NCBI GenBank assembly: GCA_003516705.1
Contig: DPCJ01000118.1
Span: 11,683-22,350, forward strand
DNA from: Prolixibacteraceae bacterium
GTDB taxonomy: Bacteria; Bacteroidota; Bacteroidia; Bacteroidales; Prolixibacteraceae
DNA length: 10,668 nt
Reading direction: 5' to 3'
In this document: in pieces, positions 1 through 6,658 of the stretch
How the letters are laid out: each line of letters begins with the position of its first letter
How positions within the stretch are numbered: position 1 is the first letter of the stretch
Position numbers and translations under genes: made by a program
Notes under the pieces: generated by a model
What the model saw: the letters and a program-made list of their open reading frames with translations, nothing else
Told to the model about the DNA's origin: nothing
Databases searched by the model: none

Positions 1-2042
1 AAACTTGCATTCCATCCCCATGTTGATGCAGCTTGTCCTCCTACAAAAACATCACCCGGATAAACCAGAGGATTTACGTTCAGGTCTTCTACTAAAACAC
101 CTGGTGTAATACTCCATTGAGCTTCATCAACCCATTTATAACCAGGTACATATTTCATGTAACGTTGTGGCCAGTTGTCAACACCCGAATTCTGGGTAAT
201 GGCATCAGATGGGCTTGCTACCCTTGCAAACATGAGCATATAATTACTTAAATCAATAATTTGATTTCCCGGGTTGCAGATTTCAACAAAACCATTACTC
301 CACATATCCTGGAATACAAGTTCTGACAGGAATGGTTCTGCATTATAAGGTTGTACATTTTCTGGGTCCAGTTCTTTTACTAATTCAACTGAATATACAT
401 ATTGTGTAGTATCATCCTCAGCTGAAACTGTGAAAGTGATAGTTCTTTGTTCTTTGGTTCCAATAAGCGAAGTGGCTCTTTTTACCTGTACACTCGAATT
501 TAACCGTTCTGTTTTAGCAACCAATGCCGGAATGTTTTTGATATCTTTCGGAATTTGTATTGTGTAGTTGAAACCGGTTCCAACAAAATTTGGAATGGTA
601 TCGCCTTTCCACCCGAAAAGTCCTTTTAAGTATTCAGGTATATCCGGCCAGGTAATTGCACTCAGATATGCATTATGGTTAGGCCTGATTCCATTAACTT
701 TAATGTAATATTCTTTTACACTTCCGTTTTCAGCAGTAACCTTCAAGACATCGCCATTTTTCAAATCAGGTCTTTCAATATTATCAACCCAAACAATTTC
801 CCAATTGGCTTTTGGCGCTTTTTCGAGATATTGAAATAGTGTATCAACTCTGGTTGCATAAGGTATCCCGAATAAACTGTTTGTAATAGTGTCTTTTCCC
901 GGTGCATTTTCAGTAACTTTAAATACATCTGCATTTCCCGAAATTATCCTGCCATAATAACCGTTTGCATTGGTTCTGTATTTTGGAACAACAATATTGT
1001 CGCTGTTTTTTGGTGCTTGCAAAATAATGTCAAAGGTTTCCCTTTCGAGTTTCGAACCACAGGCATAAAATGTAATCTTATCACCTGTACGGGCAGAAAC
1101 ATAAGCTGAGTCTTCACGACTGGTTGAAAGATCATAGAACCAAGCCAACCCTGGTTTTTTCTCGAATTGTTCCACTAAAGCGTCTAAACGGCGAACTCCC
1201 CAAGGCACTGTAATTGTTTTGGCGGTCCAGTCAACTTGTAATGTAGAAGAAACCAAGGTGTTTGTATTCAGTTTGTAATCGCCATGATTTCCTGGTGTCC
1301 AGTATGCTGCACGCCAGGAATGTAAATCAGCAAAAGGAAGTGGTATTACAATCCATTCTGAATCATCTTCTCCAACTCCGCGGGCATTGGCAAAATCGAG
1401 GTTACCATTTTTAACACTGAATTTACGGACAAGTATTGAGTTTCCGGTAGCATCTGTAACACCAGCCACATCATAAGCTTGGTCCATGTTACGGCCATCG
1501 GTGCCATCAAATACACCACCAACCTGGTCAATAATTACAGAGTCAGTTCCGTTAATGTGTTGTTCAAGGTACCACCCATTTCTGCCATTCCAGGTAACTA
1601 AAACATCGTTGCCTACTGTTACACTGTCGGTTGCTGCTCCAGCCGGATTTGATTCCGGGTTGTGAATTTGCATATCGGCAAACTCCCAGTACTCTTTCTG
1701 TGTTATGCGTTCACTGAATTTGTCCGGAAATAATGGATACATTTCCTCAGTGTAATCTCTAACAGTAGCTACAACAAAACTTTCTCCGGGCTGCAATTCC
1801 TTTTCCGGTAAACGCAATTCAGGTGATGCGTTGTAGATTTCGTTCCACGGCCCAATCATACCAACCTTAAAGTTGCTTAATTGTACCGGTTCAGTACCCA
1901 TATTTGTTAATTCAAAATAAGATTGATCGGCCCTGAATGAATTTGATTCAGTAAAGATCAATGTACTGATTGTGTCCTCCTGGGCTTGCAAAAACAATCC
2001 CGACGACACGAACATCATGATAAGTAAAAGTCTTAATCTCAT
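1..2042 (-). CDS. Secreted lamin-tail-domain (LTD) multidomain protein, 3' end outside window
   Basis: A single open frame runs from the ATG at 2042 off the left edge: 680 codons with no stop, so the protein is partial at its C-terminus. Residues 1-21 form a clear Sec signal peptide (MRLRLLLIMMFVSSGLFLQA, then QEDT), which fixes the start; purine-rich GAAAGAG lies just upstream. Residues about 22-255 look like a lamin tail domain: FELTNMGTEPVQLSNF early, a long middle part, and the typical closing TPGN at 249-252. Two related modules of about 70 residues follow (about 274-345 and 385-452). Next comes a cadherin-like beta-sandwich region (about 457-555, ending TQYVYSVELVKEL). A second LTD begins near 568 (FVEICNPGNQIIDLSNYML) and is cut by the window edge. 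LTD proteins of Bacteroidota are exported or surface proteins, often of unknown function; no catalytic residues are recognisable. A type IX secretion C-terminal domain could lie in the missing part. The export call is firm, the LTD call good, the biological role unknown. Confidence 0.88.
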   Translation of the reverse strand, partial: MRLRLLLIMMFVSSGLFLQAQEDTISTLIFTESNSFRADQSYFELTNMGTEPVQLSNFKVGMIGPWNEIYNASPELRLPEKELQPGESFVVATVRDYTEEMYPLFPDKFSERITQKEYWEFADMQIHNPESNPAGAATDSVTVGNDVLVTWNGRNGWYLEQHINGTDSVIIDQVGGVFDGTDGRNMDQAYDVAGVTDATGNSILVRKFSVKNGNLDFANARGVGEDDSEWIVIPLPFADLHSWRAAYWTPGNHGDYKLNTNTLVSSTLQVDWTAKTITVPWGVRRLDALVEQFEKKPGLAWFYDLSTSREDSAYVSARTGDKITFYACGSKLERETFDIILQAPKNSDNIVVPKYRTNANGYYGRIISGNADVFKVTENAPGKDTITNSLFGIPYATRVDTLFQYLEKAPKANWEIVWVDNIERPDLKNGDVLKVTAENGSVKEYYIKVNGIRPNHNAYLSAITWPDIPEYLKGLFGWKGDTIPNFVGTGFNYTIQIPKDIKNIPALVAKTERLNSSVQVKRATSLIGTKEQRTITFTVSAEDDTTQYVYSVELVKELDPENVQPYNAEPFLSELVFQDMWSNGFVEICNPGNQIIDLSNYMLMFARVASPSDAITQNSGVDNWPQRYMKYVPGYKWVDEAQWSITPGVLVEDLNVNPLVYPGDVFVGGQAASTWGWNAS
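687..1223 (-). repeat. Two diverged copies of a ~70-residue module inside the LTD protein
   Basis: Copy A is residues about 274-345 (1008-1223) and copy B residues about 385-452 (687-890). The copies share the order of key features: a proline start (VPWGVRRLDAL versus IPYATRVDTLF), then EKKP versus EKAP, then a Trp (GLAWFYD versus ANWEIVW), then a Gly-Asp turn (RTGDKITF versus KNGDVLKV), and a final beta strand (RETFDIIL versus KEYYIKV). Similarity is at protein level only; the DNA copies have diverged. The pattern resembles the short beta modules that precede cadherin-like domains in many Bacteroidota surface proteins. The alignment was made by eye. Confidence 0.6.
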
Positions 2043-2089
2043 AGTCTCTTTCGTTTAAATTAATACTTAAAAATTGATTATAGTAGTAA

Positions 2090-2120
2090 CAAATATGCCA
2101 TTTTATTTTTTTACCATCAA
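2090..2120 (-). promoter_or_regulatory. Candidate Bacteroidota promoter for the LTD protein gene
   Basis: Read on the minus strand, CATATTTG (2097-2090) matches the -7 consensus TAnnTTTG at all but the first position. A TTG at 2120-2118 lies 20 bp upstream, suitable for a -33 element. This would start transcription near 2083 and give a leader of about 40 nt before the ATG at 2042. Motif match only. Confidence 0.35.
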
Positions 2121-2410
2121 CAGTAAACAATCCAAATCGGGTACTACATATCGTTCATTAATGCAAGATTTATTGCATTTCATTTTAGTTTGTACTTCTT
2201 TTTAAATTTTAGTTGAAACCAGAGTTTGAAAAAACAAATGACAATACATTATTCACAAATAACCAATACAATTTTAAAACATACTTTACCGGAAATATTG
2301 TCATCTTTTTCAGTTCTGCTCAATTTTTGTTTTTCCGCTCATTTAAAAGCTGCAGTTTGTATTTTTAGTATATCCTGATTAACCGGTGACTAATAAAATT
2401 AAAGAGGTAG

Positions 2411-2441
2411 TTTTTTTAGGCAGCACAATTAATTACATTTG
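2411..2441 (+). promoter_or_regulatory. Bacteroidota-type promoter of secA
   Basis: TACATTTG at 2434-2441 is an exact match to the -7 consensus TAnnTTTG. A T-tract at 2411-2417 sits at the right distance for the -33 element, although it lacks the G of TTTG. The predicted transcription start is near 2447, giving a leader of roughly 29 nt before the ATG at 2476. The box continues as TTTGCGC, as it does in the promoter of the FKBP gene in this window. Confidence 0.6.
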
Positions 2442-2475
2442 CGCTGGTTTTAAATAACGATTGAAACATAGAAAC

Positions 2476-5400
2476 ATGGCATTACTGAACAGTATTTTAG
2501 GAAAATTATTTGGAAATAAATCGGACAGAGACATCAAGGAAGTTACACCGGTTGTTGCCAAAATCAAAGAGGAATATTCACGAATCAGCAAGCTTTCGAA
2601 TGATGGATTACGGGAAGAATCGGACCGCATAAAACAAATTATCGACGAAAGAATAAAACCTGAGGAAGACGAAATTAATCAACTGAAAATTGAGGTTGAA
2701 GATGCTGATATTCAGGAAAGTGAAAAAATATATGAAAAAATTGACAAGCTCGAATCGCAGATTGACACCAAACTCGAGGAAGTTTTAAATGAGGTTTTAC
2801 CAGCTGCTTTTGCTTTGGTAAAAGAAACTGCCCGAAGGTTTGTTGAAAACGAAAATGTTGAAGTAACAGCCCGCGATTACGACCGCGACCTTGCAGCTGC
2901 CAGAAACAGCGTAATTATAAATGGCAACAAAGCCATCTGGAAAAACAAATGGATAGCCGGGGGTACCGAAATTGTCTGGAACATGGTACATTATGATGTT
3001 CAGTTAATTGGAGGTATTGTACTGCACCAGGGCAATATTGCCGAAATGGCTACAGGTGAGGGAAAAACTCTTGTCGCAACACTGCCTGTTTTCCTGAATG
3101 CCCTTACACGCCGGGGCGTTCATATCGTAACTGTAAACGATTATCTCTCGAAACGCGATGCTGAATGGATGGGGCCATTGTATGAATTTCATGGACTGAC
3201 AGTGGATTGTATCGACAAACACCAGCCCAATTCCGAAGCCCGCAGAAAGGCATACAATGCCGACATTACTTTTGGTACAAATAACGAGTTTGGTTTCGAC
3301 TATCTGCGCGACAATATGTCAATTAACCCTGAAGACCTTGTTCAGCGCAAACATCATTATGCAATTGTGGATGAGGTTGACTCGGTTTTAATTGACGACG
3401 CCCGTACTCCGTTAATTATTTCAGGCCCGGTACCAAAAGGCGAAAACCAGCAGTTTGAAGAGATGAAAAGTTATGTTGAGAAAGTTTATAAAGCTCAGCG
3501 TGATCTGGTGAACCAGATTTTTATCGATGCAAAAAAGTTGTTGACAAAAGAAAACGCTACAGCCGACGAAAAGCGTGAAGGTGGATTATTGTTGTTACGG
3601 GCACACAAAGGGTTGCCCAAAAACAAATCGATTATAAAATTCCTCAGCGAGGAAGGAATGCGGGCAATTTTGCAAAAAACAGAAAACTTCTACATGCAGG
3701 AAAACAATAAAAACATGCATGTGGTAACCGACCCGCTCTTTTTTATTATCGAAGAAAAACAAAACTCGGTTGAACTTACTGATAAAGGGATTGAATATAT
3801 TTCACGTGGTTTCGAGGATCCTGAGTTCTTCGTTTTGCCCGATATGGGTGCTAAAATGGCAGACCTTGAACATTCAGGTCTTGATCCTGAAAAGCTGATC
3901 GAAGAAAAAGACAGGTTAACACAGGATTATTCCGTAAAATCGGAAAGGGTACACACAATCAACCAGCTTTTTAAAGCATATACCATGTTCGAAAAGGATG
4001 TGGAATATGTAATTATGGACAACAAAATTAAAATTGTTGATGAGCAAACGGGCCGTATTATGGAAGGCCGGCGTTATTCCGATGGTTTACACCAGGCAAT
4101 TGAAGCCAAGGAAAATGTGAAAGTTGAGGCCGCAACGCAAACTTTTGCCACAATCACCCTACAGAATTACTTCAGAATGTACCATAAACTGGCAGGTATG
4201 ACAGGTACAGCTGAAACCGAAGCCGGTGAGTTCTGGGATATCTACAAACTCGAAGTGGTGGTAATTCCAACCAATCGGTCGGTTGTACGCAAAGACCACG
4301 AAGATTTGGTTTATAAAACCAAACGCGAAAAATACAATGCTGTAATTGACGAAATTGTAAACCTGAATAATGCCGGACGCCCGGTTCTGGTGGGTACTAC
4401 TTCTGTAGAGATTTCTGAATTGCTGAGCAGGATGTTAAAAATGAAAAACATTAAACACAACGTGCTTAATGCAAAACTGCATGCCCGCGAAGCCGAAATT
4501 GTTGCCGAAGCCGGACAAACCGGAACTGTTACAATTGCAACAAATATGGCGGGGCGTGGAACCGATATCAAACTTACCGATGCAGTTAAAAAGGCTGGTG
4601 GTTTGGCAATTATTGGTACCGAACGGCATGATTCGCGCCGTGTTGACCGCCAGTTGCGTGGTCGTGCCGGACGACAGGGAGACCCCGGTTCATCGCAGTT
4701 CTACGTTTCGCTGGAAGACGATTTGATGCGTCTCTTTGGTTCAGGCCGTATTTCGGGAATCATGGATAAACTGGGTCTCAAAGAAGGCGAAGTGATTCAG
4801 CATTCAATGATTTCTAAATCGATTGAACGTGCTCAGAAAAAAGTGGAAGAAAACAACTTCGGAATCAGGAAACGCTTGCTCGAATACGATGATGTGATGA
4901 ATGCACAGCGTGAAGTTATTTATAAAAAACGCCGTCATGCTTTGTTTGGAGAGCGCCTTGAGGTTGATTTGCTCAACATGATGTACGACACAGTTGAGGA
5001 GTTGGTGAATGAACACCACAGCGCTGAAGATTTCGAGGATTTCAATATGGAACTTTTGCGTGTGCTCTCTTTGGAATCGCCTGTAAATGAAGAAGATTTC
5101 AGGAAAATGAACCCTACTGAAATCTCGGATGTTATTTTCGAAAAAATGATTGCAGCTTACAACCGAAAAGTGGATGCAATTTCGAAACAGGCTTTCCCCG
5201 TCATTAAACACGTTTACGAAACTAAAAAAGAGGTGTATCAAAATATTGTAGTCCCGATTTCTGACGGGAAAAAGGTTTTTCAGATTATCTGTAATCTCGA
5301 AAAAGCTTACAATAACAAGGGGAAAGAACTTGTAAAATCTTACCAGAAACAAATTGTTTTACGTACCATCGACGAGGCCTGGAAAGAGGAACTTCGCGAA

Positions 5401-5799
5401 ATGGACGACCTGAAACAGTCTGTACAAAACGCTACTTACGAACAGAAAGACCCATTGCTGATTTACAAATTCGAGTCGTTTAACCTGTTTAAACAAATGG
5501 TTGGCAAAGTAAACCGTGATGTGGTTTCTACCATGATGAAAGGTTACATTCCAACTCAGAACCCCGACCAGATTCGCGAAGCTGAAGCCCGTAAACGGAT
5601 TGATATGAGCAGGTTTAAAACACAGAAATCGGAATTGCCTGGTGCCGATAATCCGATGGAAGGAGCCAACACACAAACGCAGGAAAGGGCAAAACCACAG
5701 CCTGTTGTGGTTGAAAAACACGTGGGCAGAAACGACCCGTGCCCTTGTGGAAGTGGCAAAAAATACAAACAGTGCCACGGTCGTGGATTAGGCGAATAA
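2476..5799 (+). CDS. secA: Preprotein translocase ATPase SecA
   Basis: SecA is the cytoplasmic and peripheral-membrane ATPase that pushes unfolded preproteins through SecYEG. The protein has 1,107 residues from the ATG at 2476; an in-frame TTG at 2461 would add five residues (MKHRN), but MALLNSILGKLFGNKSDRD is a normal SecA N-terminus. Visible motifs are Walker A in the first nucleotide-binding domain (GEGKT, 194-198), Walker B with DEVD (299-302), and LIDDARTPLIISGP at the start of the preprotein-crosslinking region. The second motor domain has TNMAGRGTDIKL (from 689) and the arginine-finger motif QLRGRAGRQGD (726-736). The C-terminal zinc-binding SEC-C motif is CPCGSGKKYKQCH (1089-1101). 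It is longer than the ~900-residue E. coli enzyme. Extra length lies in a charged coiled-coil-like insert at about 55-100 and an expanded crosslinking domain at about 320-460, as is usual for Bacteroidota SecA. lgt follows after 30 bp, probably in one operon. Confidence 0.98.
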   Translation: MALLNSILGKLFGNKSDRDIKEVTPVVAKIKEEYSRISKLSNDGLREESDRIKQIIDERIKPEEDEINQLKIEVEDADIQESEKIYEKIDKLESQIDTKLEEVLNEVLPAAFALVKETARRFVENENVEVTARDYDRDLAAARNSVIINGNKAIWKNKWIAGGTEIVWNMVHYDVQLIGGIVLHQGNIAEMATGEGKTLVATLPVFLNALTRRGVHIVTVNDYLSKRDAEWMGPLYEFHGLTVDCIDKHQPNSEARRKAYNADITFGTNNEFGFDYLRDNMSINPEDLVQRKHHYAIVDEVDSVLIDDARTPLIISGPVPKGENQQFEEMKSYVEKVYKAQRDLVNQIFIDAKKLLTKENATADEKREGGLLLLRAHKGLPKNKSIIKFLSEEGMRAILQKTENFYMQENNKNMHVVTDPLFFIIEEKQNSVELTDKGIEYISRGFEDPEFFVLPDMGAKMADLEHSGLDPEKLIEEKDRLTQDYSVKSERVHTINQLFKAYTMFEKDVEYVIMDNKIKIVDEQTGRIMEGRRYSDGLHQAIEAKENVKVEAATQTFATITLQNYFRMYHKLAGMTGTAETEAGEFWDIYKLEVVVIPTNRSVVRKDHEDLVYKTKREKYNAVIDEIVNLNNAGRPVLVGTTSVEISELLSRMLKMKNIKHNVLNAKLHAREAEIVAEAGQTGTVTIATNMAGRGTDIKLTDAVKKAGGLAIIGTERHDSRRVDRQLRGRAGRQGDPGSSQFYVSLEDDLMRLFGSGRISGIMDKLGLKEGEVIQHSMISKSIERAQKKVEENNFGIRKRLLEYDDVMNAQREVIYKKRRHALFGERLEVDLLNMMYDTVEELVNEHHSAEDFEDFNMELLRVLSLESPVNEEDFRKMNPTEISDVIFEKMIAAYNRKVDAISKQAFPVIKHVYETKKEVYQNIVVPISDGKKVFQIICNLEKAYNNKGKELVKSYQKQIVLRTIDEAWKEELREMDDLKQSVQNATYEQKDPLLIYKFESFNLFKQMVGKVNRDVVSTMMKGYIPTQNPDQIREAEARKRIDMSRFKTQKSELPGADNPMEGANTQTQERAKPQPVVVEKHVGRNDPCPCGSGKKYKQCHGRGLGE

Positions 5800-5829
5800 T
5801 TAATATTAACAGAATCAGAATTGCAGGTT

Positions 5830-6645
5830 ATGATAGAAATGCTCAGTTTTATTCATTGGAATGCCAGTCCCGAAATTTTTAATCTCGGTCCGCTTTCGGT
5901 TCGCTGGTACGGATTACTTTTTGCATCCGGGTTTTTATTAGGGTATTATATTGGCGAGTGGATGCTGAAATCGGAAAATGTGAGTCAGAAATGGATCGAC
6001 AGCCTGTTTTTCTATATCATTATTGCCACAATTATCGGTGCGCGTTTAGGTCATGTTTTTTTCTACGGATGGGATTACTATTCACAACATCCGGCTGAAA
6101 TTTTTATGGTTTGGCATGGAGGTTTGGCCAGTCATGGCGGAACTCTCGGTATTTTAATTGCGTTAATCATTCATTCAAAACTGATTACAAAACGTTCGGT
6201 GCTCTGGACTGTGGACAGAATTGTTGTACCAACAGCACTCGTGGCTGCGTTTATCCGGCTTGGAAACCTCATGAATTCTGAAATTTATGGCATTCAAACC
6301 AAATTGCCGTGGGGTTTTATTTTCGAACGCAATGGCGAAACTGTGGCTAAACATCCAACTCAGATTTATGAAGCACTGGTTTACCTGTTTACCTTTGTTT
6401 TGCTGATGTTTCTTTATGTCAAAACAAGAATCAGATACAAGGAGGGATTTATATTTGGAATTTTCTTTATACTGATTTTTGGTTCACGCTTTTTAATCGA
6501 ATACATCAAAGAAGACCAGGAAGCTTTTGAGGCAGGAATGGCTTTAAACATGGGCCAGTGGCTGAGTATTCCGTTTGTAATTGCCGGTGTGATACTCGCT
6601 GCAAGAGCCATAAAACTACCCGAAAAAATTTATACGAACAAGTAG
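5830..6645 (+). CDS. lgt: Prolipoprotein diacylglyceryl transferase
   Basis: Lgt is an inner-membrane enzyme that moves the diacylglyceryl group from phosphatidylglycerol to the lipobox cysteine of prolipoproteins, the first step of lipoprotein maturation. From the ATG at 5830 it has 271 residues, normal for the family. Starts at 5839 (MLSFIHWN, 268 residues) and TTG 5821 are also possible; the N-terminal match to relatives fits 5830 or 5839. Several hydrophobic membrane segments are visible (about 28-45, 58-77, 103-115, 132-142, 182-197, 206-219, 246-261). Conserved sites are VRWYGLLF (24-31), HGGLASHGG with the key His at 102, the Lgt signature RLGNLMNSEIYG with Arg143, and SRFLIEYIKEDQ with Arg220. 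The signature starts IR where E. coli has GR, and NS replaces NG. It lies 30 bp after secA with no terminator between, so co-transcription is likely. Its stop is 3 bp from the stop of the convergent TonB receptor gene. Confidence 0.96.
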   Translation: MIEMLSFIHWNASPEIFNLGPLSVRWYGLLFASGFLLGYYIGEWMLKSENVSQKWIDSLFFYIIIATIIGARLGHVFFYGWDYYSQHPAEIFMVWHGGLASHGGTLGILIALIIHSKLITKRSVLWTVDRIVVPTALVAAFIRLGNLMNSEIYGIQTKLPWGFIFERNGETVAKHPTQIYEALVYLFTFVLLMFLYVKTRIRYKEGFIFGIFFILIFGSRFLIEYIKEDQEAFEAGMALNMGQWLSIPFVIAGVILAARAIKLPEKIYTNK

Positions 6646-6646
6646 G

Positions 6647-6658
6647 TTTTAATTAAAA
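6647..6658. other. 12-bp AT palindrome at the lgt / TonB-receptor junction
   Basis: TTTTAATTAAAA is a perfect palindrome covering the 3-bp gap and the TAA stop of the receptor gene, just after the lgt TAG. It has no GC stem, so it is not a classic intrinsic terminator, but it gives a T-run on both strands at the meeting point of two convergent genes. No other terminator is visible there. Confidence 0.4.

Larger units (their letters stand above)
2043..2475. other. Divergent intergenic region, 433 bp, AT-rich
   Basis: This region lies between the divergent starts of the LTD protein gene and secA. I see no convincing coding frame, no tRNA or other RNA gene, and no strong hairpin with a T-run. 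The edges hold candidate promoters for each flanking gene. The middle (about 2130-2400) is AT-rich with several A and T tracts and no motif I can name. A weak repeated element, AGTTTGTA followed by a T-rich tract, occurs twice (around 2187 and 2354) and may be chance. The size would allow regulator sites, but none is identifiable by eye. Confidence 0.7.

Noticed and set aside
2461..2475. TTG at 2461 as the secA start
   Set aside because: The ATG at 2476 gives a standard SecA N-terminus; the five extra residues have no match to the family pattern I know.
4804..5778. Open frames on the minus strand opposite secA (182 and 139 codons)
   Set aside because: They are shadows of the strongly coding secA frame, with Phe/His-rich compositions that reflect antisense of Lys/Glu-rich helices, and no recognisable domain.
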